Source: Candidatus Tenderia electrophaga (lineage in GTDB: Bacteria; Pseudomonadota; Gammaproteobacteria; Tenderiales; Tenderiaceae). Taken from it: 64,000 bases of DNA. Where the stretch lies: assembly GCA_001447805.1 (NCBI GenBank), contig CP013099.1, positions 186,001 through 250,000 of the forward strand, in the 5' to 3' direction. The translations under genes were made by a program, and so were the position numbers. Below, piece by piece: positions 1-7,693 of this stretch (position 1 is the stretch's first letter; each line of letters starts with the position of its first letter). The notes under the pieces were generated by a model. The model made no database searches and was not told where the DNA came from. It saw only the letters and a program-made list of their open reading frames with translations.

Positions 1-2179
1 CCCCGCCCAGGGTGGCGGCGTAGACGATGGGGGGGAAGGTGGTGGTGTCCACCGCCAGGGCCTGGATATTGTAGTTGTCCAGGCCGGTGTTGCTCCTGAT
101 CCAGTTCTGGCCGTCGTCCACCGAGACGTAGAGGCCCTGGTCGGTGGAGCCCGCCCACAGGCGCGGTGGATCGTAGTTGTCGCCGTCGACGGCGATGCTG
201 GTGATCTTGAAGCCCGAGGTGCCGCTGTCGGCGATGGACCAGAGCGCATCGGCCACCGCGTCGTTGGCGCGGGTGGAATAAATGCCGTTGGCGGTGCCGG
301 CGAAGATGCGGCTCTGGGTCGGCGTGACCAGGTCGCGGATCACCTGGAAGGTGTAGACGTCACTGGAGCTGATGCCCGGGGTCACCGAGGCCCAGCTGGC
401 GCCGCCGTTTTCAGAGCGAAAGATGCTGCCGGGGGTGGTGATATAAAGCGTCTTGGTGGCGCCGCCCTCGTCGGCCAAAGCGCTGGAGAAGGTGGCGCCG
501 TCGCGCAGTTTTTCCCAGTCGCTGACCAGGTCGGTGCTGCGGCGGTAAAAGCCGTCGTTGGTGGCGGTGTAGAGAATACTGGGGTTGCTGTCGGTGTCGA
601 TGATCAAGTCGTTGATGACGACATTCAACAGGCCGTCGTTGATGGGTTCGAACTGAATATCCTGGGTGATCTGGGTGGCTTTGTAGATACCGCCGCCGCG
701 TGTTCCCACATAGAGAACACCGGGCTCGTTTTCATCCAGCAACACCATGGTGAGAAAGCGGGTGAACAGGCGCGTTTCATCCTGTCCGTTGGCCTGGCTC
801 CAGCTGGCACCACCGTTGATGGAGCGATACAGGCCGCTGGAGGTGGCGGCGTAAACCAGCTCGTTGTCCGGGTCGGGGTCGCTGGCAAATACGAAGGAGC
901 CGAAGTTGGAGGTCTCCGGGGCCAGGTCCCAAGTATCGCCGTTGTCATGACTGTAGAAGATGCCGCGCGCCGTGCCCGCATACATGCGCCGTTCCTCGTC
1001 CTCGTCCTCGCGAACGGCGTTATCCACATGCAGTGCATAGGTGGTAAAGCCGCTGAGGTCTTGGTGCAGGCTGAACCAGTTGCTGCCACTGTTGTTGCTG
1101 ACAAAAATACCGCCGTTGGTGGCGGCATAGATGCGGGCGCTAGTGTCGGGGTCGATGGAGAGGCCGTTGATGGTGCGGTTGACCAGTCCCAAATTGACAT
1201 TGAGCCAGTCTTCACCGCTGTTGAAACTGCGCGCCACGCCGTTGCCGTTGCTGCTGCCGGTGTAGACCGTCCCGGTTCCTTGGGGGTCGGTGATGATCAA
1301 CAGCGTGTCATTGGCCGAGGTGTCAAAACTAAAGGCGCGTTTGTCGCCGTTGAAGCGCACGGACTGGCCGACAATGAAGCCGTCGTTGTTAATGCCTCGG
1401 GCAATGCTGTCCACATCGTGATTGAGGGCGCCGAGATTGAAAATACCGCTGTTCACCGGCGCGTAAAAGGCGCGGCGGCCGCCGAACAGGACATTGCGGT
1501 TGTAGGCCAAGCCGACAACGTCATGGTTTTCGTTGATATCCAGGCCTTCGCTTTGGCGATAGCCGTCAAAAGTATCCAGGTTGATCAGGGTTTCAGTGTC
1601 GTAACGGAAGGCCAGCATGTTGTCGTCGACATCGGCGGAAGCGCCGGTGATGTGACCGCGATCATTGATGGCGTTGGCATGGGCGTTGCCGCCGCCCAGG
1701 GTGCCCAGGGTGGTGAGGGTGCCGCTGTAGATGTCGTAACTGAAACCGCGCTCGAAGCCGTCGGTGATCTGCCGGACGCCGATCACTTCGTCGAAACTGC
1801 TGATGTCGCGCGCCTCCAGCAGACTGCTGAACGGACTCAGTTCCGACGCTAGCTGGGTATCGCTCCAGAGCAGGGCGGTATTGTCCGGGCTGTTGTCCTG
1901 GTAGCCCACCACCAGTTGGTTTTCGTTGGCGGCGAGGGCATAGCTCTGGTTTTGCAGCGGGATCAAAATGCCGTCGCGATACAGCACCGCCGTGGGGGTG
2001 GCCGCGCTGCTGTCGACGCCGCTGATCAGGCCGCTCTCATTGAGGCCCAGGGGTTGGAAATTGGCCCCCAAATCGGTGATGTCATACACTTGGGCCGCCA
2101 CTGCGGCGCTGCCGCTTAGCACCGCTGCCAGCGCCGGCCCGAGGAGTATAGCGCTCGTCGTTACGCGACGCCGTGTCAT
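1..2179 (-). CDS. Exported HAF-repeat / BNR-sortilin-like beta-propeller protein (C-terminus beyond window)
   Basis: The reading frame is open from an ATG at 2179 to the window edge, giving 726 codons of an incomplete protein. The N-terminus (MTRRRVTTSAILLGPALA) looks like a Sec signal peptide. Residues ~35-290 contain repeated motifs such as GLNESGLISG, AINDRGHITG and DINENHDVVG, the signature of the 'HAF' probable extracellular repeat family. From ~300 onward the pattern changes to sortilin/BNR-type blades (VYTGSSNGNGVARSFNSG, IYAATNGGIFVSNNSGSNW, VYAATSSGLYRSINGG). It is probably secreted or on the surface, with no enzymatic role inferred. It is the last gene of a minus-strand run and 103 bp separate it from the dehydrogenase-like gene upstream. 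Export and repeat content are well supported; function is unknown. Confidence 0.8.
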   Translation of the reverse strand, partial: MTRRRVTTSAILLGPALAAVLSGSAAVAAQVYDITDLGANFQPLGLNESGLISGVDSSAATPTAVLYRDGILIPLQNQSYALAANENQLVVGYQDNSPDNTALLWSDTQLASELSPFSSLLEARDISSFDEVIGVRQITDGFERGFSYDIYSGTLTTLGTLGGGNAHANAINDRGHITGASADVDDNMLAFRYDTETLINLDTFDGYRQSEGLDINENHDVVGLAYNRNVLFGGRRAFYAPVNSGIFNLGALNHDVDSIARGINNDGFIVGQSVRFNGDKRAFSFDTSANDTLLIITDPQGTGTVYTGSSNGNGVARSFNSGEDWLNVNLGLVNRTINGLSIDPDTSARIYAATNGGIFVSNNSGSNWFSLHQDLSGFTTYALHVDNAVREDEDEERRMYAGTARGIFYSHDNGDTWDLAPETSNFGSFVFASDPDPDNELVYAATSSGLYRSINGGASWSQANGQDETRLFTRFLTMVLLDENEPGVLYVGTRGGGIYKATQITQDIQFEPINDGLLNVVINDLIIDTDSNPSILYTATNDGFYRRSTDLVSDWEKLRDGATFSSALADEGGATKTLYITTPGSIFRSENGGASWASVTPGISSSDVYTFQVIRDLVTPTQSRIFAGTANGIYSTRANDAVADALWSIADSGTSGFKITSIAVDGDNYDPPRLWAGSTDQGLYVSVDDGQNWIRSNTGLDNYNIQALAVDTTTFPPIVYAATLGG

Positions 2180-2282
2180 GTGCTCATCAACCTGTCTTTG
2201 CCAAATTCGGATCGACCGTTATACATTCGGGGTCTTTGTTAGACAAGCGGCAGCAAGGCGTGGTTCTGTAGCGGTTTTGCGG

Positions 2283-3047
2283 TCACAGTGTTGTGCCAAG
2301 CTGGCGCAGTGTGGGGACCTGCAGCCCGGCCGCGTCGGCCTGCGCCAAGGCACGCTTGAGACGGGCCGGCGCCGAGCGCCCCGTGCACTTATGCTCGGGA
2401 TCGCCGTCGAAGGCCTCCAACATCCCTTCCAGTAGGCGGGCGTGCGGCAAGGGGTGATCCACCAGGGTGGCTTGAACCTGCATCACTTCGTCGGCTACGG
2501 CGCGCGCCAGCGCCTCATGGTCGCGCCACAATTCGTTGACGGTGCCGCCGCTTTCCAGGCCGGCGATGTTGGTAGTCAGGATATAGACATTCTTGCGCAG
2601 CAGCTCGTACTCCATCGCGGCGTCCGAATCGACCACGCGGCAGGGAATGTCGAGTTGGCCGAGGGCCTCTTGGATGGCCTGCGCATGAGGACCGTGGACC
2701 GGCGAAGGCAATAGTACCTTGGTGTCCTGGCCGCGCTTTTTTTCGAACCAAACGGAAATGACGGTGGGATCGGTGAAGGGGTAGTCGCGCCAGTCGCGCG
2801 GCAGCAGCTCGTTTTGCAGCAGCACCAGACGATCACGCCATGCCGGGGGGATGTTGGCCAGGGTGGCATGCAGATCCTGTTCCGCCACTGCCACCAGCAC
2901 GAATTCGGGTTTGGGGACGGCCGCGGCCACGGTCATTGGGTCCATTGCGCGGGTAACAGGGTAGAGCGGATAGCCGCTGCGCAATATGCCGCGGGCGAAT
3001 ACCCCGCCCATTTCGCCCACGCCAATGATGACCACCGGTTTATACAT
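2283..3047 (-). CDS. NAD(P)-binding dehydrogenase-like protein (ketopantoate reductase-like)
   Basis: This 254-aa protein starts with a Rossmann nucleotide-binding motif (VVIIGVGEMGGVFARGIL), as in PanE/ApbA-type or 6-phosphogluconate-dehydrogenase-like proteins. The C-terminal half is helical and carries conserved-looking KNVYILTTNIAGLESGGTV, where a lysine and asparagine could be catalytic as in ketopantoate reductases. It is shorter than typical PanE (~300 aa), so the substrate cannot be named. It lies between the adenosyltransferase gene and the HAF-repeat gene, all on the minus strand, with 138 bp upstream. ATG at 3047 is the first start giving the complete Rossmann motif. Confidence 0.6.
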   Translation of the reverse strand: MYKPVVIIGVGEMGGVFARGILRSGYPLYPVTRAMDPMTVAAAVPKPEFVLVAVAEQDLHATLANIPPAWRDRLVLLQNELLPRDWRDYPFTDPTVISVWFEKKRGQDTKVLLPSPVHGPHAQAIQEALGQLDIPCRVVDSDAAMEYELLRKNVYILTTNIAGLESGGTVNELWRDHEALARAVADEVMQVQATLVDHPLPHARLLEGMLEAFDGDPEHKCTGRSAPARLKRALAQADAAGLQVPTLRQLGTTL

Positions 3048-3173
3048 AGCAATCCCTTATGCTTTTGCCTTGAATAAACAAATCATTATAACCGTTTAGG
3101 GCAAGCGATTCATGGTCGCGGGTGTGGCCGTGTGCCCGGCAGGCAAACCGATAATGATCTGGAAATTGATTAG

Positions 3174-3188
3174 CGTTAACAGGCCCTA
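3174..3188. repeat. Possible solo end of a TAGGGCCTGTT-type inverted-repeat element
   Basis: On the minus strand the sequence TAGGGCCTGTTAACGCTAA begins in the stop codon (TAG) of the adenosyltransferase gene. It matches the first 11 bases of the terminal inverted repeat of the complete miniature element at 50098-50367, which also begins in a stop codon. No partner end is visible nearby, so this would be a solo or degraded end. The match is short and could be chance. Confidence 0.3.
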
Positions 3189-3749
3189 GTTGTCCTCGGC
3201 CTTGGCGGGTCGCCACAATACCTCGCTGCCGCCGTTTTCGCGTGCCAGCAGGCGGGCCATGACGAACAACAGGTCGGAGAGGCGATTGAGATAGGACAGG
3301 GCCTGCTGGTTGACCGCCTCCTGGCGCAGCAGGCTGGCGACGCGGCGCTCGGCGCGCCGACAGACCGCGCGGGCGATGTGGCAGCTGGCGGCCGCGGCAT
3401 TGCCGCCGGGCAGAATGAATTCCTTGAGCGGCGGCAGTTCGGCGTTGAATTCATCGAGCCATTGTTCCAGCTGTTGGATATGGGCGCTGCGCAGCACGCT
3501 GTATTCATCCCCCGGCATGGACAGCTCGCCGCCCAGGTCAAACAAGCGGTGCTGGATCTGGGTGAGGCAATCGCGTAGGGCGTCTGGGAGGGACTGGGCC
3601 AGGGTGGCGCCGAGATGACTGTTAAGTTCGTCGACGGCGCCCATGGCCTCGATGCGGGCGGAGTCTTTTTCCACCCGCGCGCCGTCGCTCAGTCCCGTCA
3701 TGCCGCTGTCGCCGGTGCGGGTGTATATTTTGGAAAGGCGGTGGCCCAT
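3186..3749 (-). CDS. PduO-type cob(I)alamin adenosyltransferase
   Basis: This 187-aa protein transfers the adenosyl group of ATP to reduced corrinoids, making adenosylcobalamin in the cytoplasm. The N-terminus contains the ATP-binding motif of PduO-type enzymes (YTRTGDSGMTGLSDG), followed by GAVDELNSHLGA and, near residue 130, the RAVCRRAERRV helix that contributes conserved arginine residues. Length is typical for the family. Other cobalamin genes in the window (BtuF-like, BtuB behind a riboswitch, a CobC-like phosphatase) are consistent with salvage. The gene is transcribed away from the HprK-related block. Its stop codon overlaps a possible repeat end. Confidence 0.92.
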   Translation of the reverse strand: MGHRLSKIYTRTGDSGMTGLSDGARVEKDSARIEAMGAVDELNSHLGATLAQSLPDALRDCLTQIQHRLFDLGGELSMPGDEYSVLRSAHIQQLEQWLDEFNAELPPLKEFILPGGNAAAASCHIARAVCRRAERRVASLLRQEAVNQQALSYLNRLSDLLFVMARLLARENGGSEVLWRPAKAEDN

Positions 3750-4065
3750 GGGGTCTGCTCTCTCAACATGGCAAAATTCAAGGCGGATATCTTACCTGCA
3801 ATGGCCGTCGAGTGCAGGGGGGTGGGTGAGTGTCGACTAATTTTACACATGTGTTTCGGCGCTGGCATCGCCGCCGCCCGCTGCAAACCGTCGGCAGAAG
3901 GAAAGTTTCGCCAAATCAGATGTCTAGGGGAAATAGGTATGGTTCTTGCAAACTCACCCGGCAATCAGGCGTCGGATGCCATGGCTATGTCCGGAATATG
4001 GTATATTTCGCCAATATTTTTAATCAGTTGCCGGATGTCGCCGGTATTTCAGGAGTATGTGGATT
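3750..4065. other. Divergent intergenic region upstream of the Tat-protein gene
   Basis: This 316-bp stretch separates the adenosyltransferase start (minus) from the Tat-signal gene (plus) and must hold both promoters. It is more AT-rich than the flanking genes towards its right end (AATATGGTATATTTCGCCAA around 3993-4012). A strong ribosome binding site AGGAG at 4051-4055 lies 10 bases before ATG 4066. No convincing gene or RNA structure was seen. Confidence 0.5.
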
Positions 4066-4731
4066 ATGAGTAACGACATGCAGAAGGGTCACAAAGTGTC
4101 GGATGCCCATGACAACAAGCGTGCCGAGCAGCCGGACAATGCCGGGCTGACGCGGCGCAAATTCACCAAGGCGGGCCTGCTCGGCGCGCCCCTGATTATG
4201 ACCCTCAACAGTCGTCCGGTGCTGGGTGCGTACCAGTGTACGGTGTCCGGTATGATGTCGGGCAATCTGTCCAATATCGATCCCAACGTGGATCAGTGTT
4301 TCAGTAAGAGCGAGGGTGTTTGGAGCAGCCAGTCCGTACTCGGCCCGTCCAGCGGCGGAAGCCGCCGCCGCTCGCGCGACAGCGGCACCGCCACCTATCC
4401 CCATCATTACTGGCCCGCGCCGTTCACACCGGAGACCCGGTTTCATGATTATTTCGGCACCGGTGTCTATAACTACGGCGATGCCAGCTTCATCCAAGTG
4501 ATGCGCGCCTCTGCCGAGCTCGACATCAGCGATGATCACAACGCCGGCTTCAAAGCGGCCGGCTCCCTGCTCAACGCCCAATTCTACGGCCAGACCTATT
4601 TCGGCTACGATGCCGACTGGGTCATCAATACCTGGAACGGTTGGACCGGTTCGGTGGCCGATCTGGCCGACTTTTTCAGTGCCCTGAATCACCGTTGGGA
4701 CGCCGAGACCCCCCATCCCAAGCATGGCTAG
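4066..4731 (+). CDS. Twin-arginine signal protein of unknown function, upstream of the HPr-rel-A-like genes
   Basis: This 221-aa protein has a long polar leader and then a Tat motif, LTRRKFTKAGLLGAP (arginines at residues 30-31), with a hydrophobic stretch to about residue 47, so it is predicted to be exported folded. The mature part has two cysteines (YQC and DQCF) in its N-terminal quarter, a basic serine-rich stretch (SGGSRRRSRDSG) and a C-terminal region rich in aromatic residues (HHYWPAPFTPETRFHDYF, NTWNGWTGS). ATG 4066 is preferred over ATG 4057 because AGGAG at 4051-4055 is 10 bases away from it and only 1 from the other. The PqqD-like gene follows after 42 bp on the same strand, which makes this protein a candidate substrate or product of that system. 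No enzyme family was recognised. Confidence 0.75.
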   Translation: MSNDMQKGHKVSDAHDNKRAEQPDNAGLTRRKFTKAGLLGAPLIMTLNSRPVLGAYQCTVSGMMSGNLSNIDPNVDQCFSKSEGVWSSQSVLGPSSGGSRRRSRDSGTATYPHHYWPAPFTPETRFHDYFGTGVYNYGDASFIQVMRASAELDISDDHNAGFKAAGSLLNAQFYGQTYFGYDADWVINTWNGWTGSVADLADFFSALNHRWDAETPHPKHG

Positions 4732-4773
4732 TGCGCAGCTGGGTTGCGCGCCTAGCCTCGATTTTTCCTAAGC

Positions 4774-5058
4774 ATGCCTGAGGGCAAGCGGTGGCGCCTG
4801 GCCCACGGCGTGGATTTGGTGTGGCGCGAATGGGCGTCAGACTCTGTGGGCTACGAGCGTTTTTCCGGCGACCTGCATCGCTTCGATGCGGCGACGGCCG
4901 CGCTGCTACAGTGTCTGAGTCAAACGCCCTTGGATGAGCAGGCGGTTATAGACGCCGTTGCCCGCCGTCTGGCCTTGGACGGCGATTCTCAACTCGGTCT
5001 GTTTATTAGACAATCACTGAGCCAGCTATTGAGCCTGGGCCTAGTGGAGCAGGCGTAG
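4774..5058 (+). CDS. PqqD-family small protein (HPr-rel-A system type)
   Basis: This 94-aa protein has the pattern of PqqD-like peptide chaperones: a start with a W-rich strand (WRLAHGVDLVWREW), a short beta segment ending FDAATAALLQCL, and a helical tail with LxQLLSLGLVE. PqqD domains bind peptide substrates for modifying enzymes. In the HPr-rel-A gene set a member of this family sits next to an HprK-related kinase, exactly as here, with 18 bp before the kinase start. No strong ribosome binding site precedes ATG 4774, so it may depend on readthrough from the Tat gene. The substrate is unknown; the upstream Tat protein or the downstream kinase are the obvious partners. Confidence 0.72.
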   Translation: MPEGKRWRLAHGVDLVWREWASDSVGYERFSGDLHRFDAATAALLQCLSQTPLDEQAVIDAVARRLALDGDSQLGLFIRQSLSQLLSLGLVEQA

Positions 5059-5076
5059 AGATTCCTGATAAGTACC

Positions 5077-5967
5077 GTGAACGATTTTGCCGCACAGCTG
5101 GAACAGACCGGCGTCTACCTCCAGACCGGGCCGTTTTCCATCCATTTGCGCTCAGGCCTGGCCTCGGTGGCCGAGGGTTTGGCGCGACTGTATTTCGAAT
5201 ACCCGCGCAGCGAGCGGTCCGAATTCGCTGATTTCCATCTAAATGTCGATGCGGTGGCCGGCCTGCGTCGTTGGGTTCGGCCCCAGGTGCAGTTCGCGTT
5301 TGACGGGCATATTCCCTTTAAGCCTTTGCCCTTGGTGCAGGCCTTTCCCATGTTCGAGTGGGGCCTGAACTGGTGTGTCGCCAACCACGCCCACGACTAT
5401 CTCATCATTCATGCGGCGGTGGTGGAAAAGGGCGGCAAGGCGGCCATCCTGCCGGCCCCGCCGGGCTCGGGTAAGAGCACGCTTTGCGCCGCCTTAGTGA
5501 ATTGTGGCTGGCGCCTGTTTTCCGACGAATTGGCCATGTTTTCCCTGCAAATGCGTAAACTGGTGCCGCTGCCGCGTCCGGTCAATCTCAAGAACAATTC
5601 CATCGATATCATGCAGGCGTATGCGCCGGATGCGGTGTTCGGGCCGCGCGTTGCAGACACCAACAAGGGGACGGTGTGCCACATGAAGGCGCCCGCCGAC
5701 AGTATAGCCCGCGCCGCCGAAGCCGCGCTGCCGGCCTGGATTATCCTGCCGCGCTACGTGCCGGAGGCCGCGGCCAGCCTGACGCCCCGTGGCAAGGCCC
5801 AGACCTGTATGGACCTGGCCCACAACGCCTTCAACTTCAGCCTGCTGGCAGATGAAGGGTTTCAGGCGCTGACAGAATTATTGGACCAAAGCGACTGTTA
5901 CGACTTCAGCTACAGTCGCCTGGATGATGCCGTGCACATCTTCGATAAGCTGGCGGCCGGGCAATGA
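5077..5967 (+). CDS. HprK-related kinase A
   Basis: This 296-aa protein carries a P-loop of the HPr kinase / PEPCK-like type, LPAPPGSGKSTLCAAL, at about residues 125-140, followed by a conserved FSDEL box (residues ~148-152) that can act as the acidic Walker B-like element. The ~120 residues before the P-loop are unlike HPr kinase and probably form a recognition domain. No canonical HPr protein is encoded nearby, which is the rule for this 'HprK-related A' family, so the phosphoryl acceptor is unknown. The start is a GTG at 5077; no in-frame ATG gives a complete N-terminus. The stop overlaps the next start as ATGA (5964-5967), indicating translational coupling to the nucleotidyltransferase. 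Confidence 0.82.
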   Translation: MNDFAAQLEQTGVYLQTGPFSIHLRSGLASVAEGLARLYFEYPRSERSEFADFHLNVDAVAGLRRWVRPQVQFAFDGHIPFKPLPLVQAFPMFEWGLNWCVANHAHDYLIIHAAVVEKGGKAAILPAPPGSGKSTLCAALVNCGWRLFSDELAMFSLQMRKLVPLPRPVNLKNNSIDIMQAYAPDAVFGPRVADTNKGTVCHMKAPADSIARAAEAALPAWIILPRYVPEAAASLTPRGKAQTCMDLAHNAFNFSLLADEGFQALTELLDQSDCYDFSYSRLDDAVHIFDKLAAGQ

Positions 5968-7088
5968 GGCACGCCGCGCAGCGCCTGACCGAACTGATCC
6001 GGCATCCCGATACGGGTGTCGATGCGAGTCTGGGCGACTGGGATCTGCTCATCCGCCAAGCGCGCCACAGTTCATTGCTGTCGCGTCTGGGCTGGCTGAT
6101 GCAAGGCAGCGGCCGCATGGATGCGCTGCCGCCCCAGGTCGCCATGCATTTGCGCTCGGCGCTGCGGGTGGCGGACAAGCAGGCCCGGGTGGTGCGCTTC
6201 GAGCTGAGTCGCATCGAGACTGCGTTGCGGCCCCTCGACGCCCCGGTGATGGTGCTGAAAGGGGCGGCCTATGTGGGCGCGCAACTGCCGCCCGCCGGGG
6301 GACGCATCTTTTCCGACATCGATATCCTGGTGCCCAAAGCGCATTTGGACGAGGCCGAGCGCTATATGATCCGCGCCGGTTGGATGACCACCCATCATGA
6401 TGAATACGATCAACGCTACTACCGCAACTGGATGCACGAGCTGCCGCCCATGAAACACGGCCGCCGCGGCACCGTGGTGGACATGCACCACACCATCCTG
6501 CCCGAGACCGCGCGCCTGCACCCCGATCCGGAAAAACTGCTGGCGCGGCGCCAGCCCCTGCCCGGTTACCGCCATTTGTATACGCTGTCGAATGTAGACA
6601 TGGTGCTGCACAGCGCCACCCACCTGTTCCATGACGGCGAGTTGGAAAACGGCCTGCGTGACCTGGTGGACCTGGATGCCCTGCTGCGCCATTTCGGTAC
6701 AACCGATGGGTTTTGGGACGAACTGGTGGAGCGCGCCGCCGAGCTGGAGTTGGGCCGGCCGCTGCATTACGCCCTGCGCTACACGGCGAGGTTTCTTCAA
6801 ACACCCGTGCCCGATGTGGCCAGGAAAGGCGCGGCGGCCTTGGGCCGGCCGGCGGCCCCTCAGTCACACCTCATGGACGCCCTGCTGCGCCGCGCCCTGA
6901 TGCCCGATCATGTCAGTTGCGACGACGCCCTGACGCCGCTGGCGCGGTGGCTGCTCTACGTGCGCTCCCATTATCTGCGCATGCCGCTGCACTTGCTTAT
7001 TCCCCATCTGGTGCGCAAGGCTGTGAAAACACGGCAAGGGCCGACGGCACCCCTGCAGGCCCCGGAAGTGGAAGGCGAAAAAGGATGA
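5964..7088 (+). CDS. Nucleotidyltransferase family protein of the HPr-rel-A set
   Basis: This 374-aa protein contains a nucleotidyltransferase-fold core: VMVLKGAAYVGAQLPP at residues ~93-108, then the metal-binding acid pair in FSDIDILVPK (about residues 116-125). This is the pattern of the NTP_transf_5 family. The rest is mostly helical with conserved histidines (DMHHTILPE, HSATHLFHDGELE). The family is usually annotated only as nucleotidyltransferase and the acceptor is not known. The gene overlaps the kinase upstream and the phosphatase downstream, each by ATGA, so the three are almost certainly co-translated. Confidence 0.78.
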   Translation: MRHAAQRLTELIRHPDTGVDASLGDWDLLIRQARHSSLLSRLGWLMQGSGRMDALPPQVAMHLRSALRVADKQARVVRFELSRIETALRPLDAPVMVLKGAAYVGAQLPPAGGRIFSDIDILVPKAHLDEAERYMIRAGWMTTHHDEYDQRYYRNWMHELPPMKHGRRGTVVDMHHTILPETARLHPDPEKLLARRQPLPGYRHLYTLSNVDMVLHSATHLFHDGELENGLRDLVDLDALLRHFGTTDGFWDELVERAAELELGRPLHYALRYTARFLQTPVPDVARKGAAALGRPAAPQSHLMDALLRRALMPDHVSCDDALTPLARWLLYVRSHYLRMPLHLLIPHLVRKAVKTRQGPTAPLQAPEVEGEKG

Positions 7089-7693
7089 AGCCGATGGTGA
7101 CCACGGTGGATCTGATGCGTCACGGCGAACCGGTGGGCGGCAGCAAGTATCGCGGCCAGGTCGACGATCCGCTCAGCGACAAGGGTTGGGCGCAGATGCG
7201 CGCGGCGGTGGCGGACCATTGTCCCTGGCAGGCCGTGGTCAGTTCACCGCTGAGGCGCTGCGCCGCCTTCGCCGCGGAACTGGCACAGCGCCACGCACTG
7301 CCCCTGAGCCTGGAGGAGCGCTTCAAGGAGATCGGCTTCGGCGTTTGGGAAGGGCGCACCAAGGCCGAGATCACAGCCCAGAACCCGGATGCCCTGGAAC
7401 GCTTTTACGCCGACCCGGTGCGCCATCGACCGCCCCGGGCCGAGCCGCTGAGCGAATTCCAACAACGCATTGTCGCCGCCTGGTGGGATTTGTTACAGGC
7501 CCATGCCGGCGGCCAGGTGTTGCTGGTGGCCCATGCCGGCGTCATCCGCATGCTGCTCAGCCATGTGTTGGCGGCGCCGCCCGAGCGTATGTTCCGCATT
7601 CAGGTGCCCAATGCCGCGATCAGCCGCATCCGCGTCGACGGCGAGGGACGCGAGGCGGCCGCCCATTTATTATTCCATGCCGGGTGTCTCTAG
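7085..7693 (+). CDS. Histidine phosphatase family protein (alpha-ribazole phosphatase-like)
   Basis: This 202-aa protein has the catalytic RHG motif in LMRHGEPVGG (residues ~11-20), the SSPLRRC segment, the conserved ERFKEIGFGVWEG and the second histidine in LLVAHAGVIRM near residue 150. These are the hallmarks of the phosphoglycerate-mutase-like superfamily. The closest resemblance is to CobC-type alpha-ribazole-5'-phosphate phosphatases, which act in assembling the lower ligand of cobalamin. ATG 7085 overlaps the stop of the nucleotidyltransferase as ATGA; longer upstream versions lie entirely within that gene. Its position suggests it may act with the HprK-related kinase rather than, or as well as, in cobalamin synthesis. 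The 3' end overlaps the convergent gene by 24 bp. Confidence 0.82.
   Translation: MKPMVTTVDLMRHGEPVGGSKYRGQVDDPLSDKGWAQMRAAVADHCPWQAVVSSPLRRCAAFAAELAQRHALPLSLEERFKEIGFGVWEGRTKAEITAQNPDALERFYADPVRHRPPRAEPLSEFQQRIVAAWWDLLQAHAGGQVLLVAHAGVIRMLLSHVLAAPPERMFRIQVPNAAISRIRVDGEGREAAAHLLFHAGCL

Noticed and set aside
947-1852. Long plus-strand open frame opposite the HAF-repeat gene
   Set aside because: Composition is that of a reverse-complement shadow (Val/Ala/Gly-rich), while the minus strand gives a signal peptide and regular repeats.
3950-4020. Possible c-di-GMP (GEMM) riboswitch before the Tat-protein gene
   Set aside because: GCAAAC and GCC elements are present, but the GNRA tetraloop, the receptor and the conserved GGGACGCAAAGCC segment are not.
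6713-7084. N-terminal extension of the histidine phosphatase
   Set aside because: The extra 124 codons lie in another frame of the nucleotidyltransferase gene. The ATGA overlap and family start support ATG 7085.
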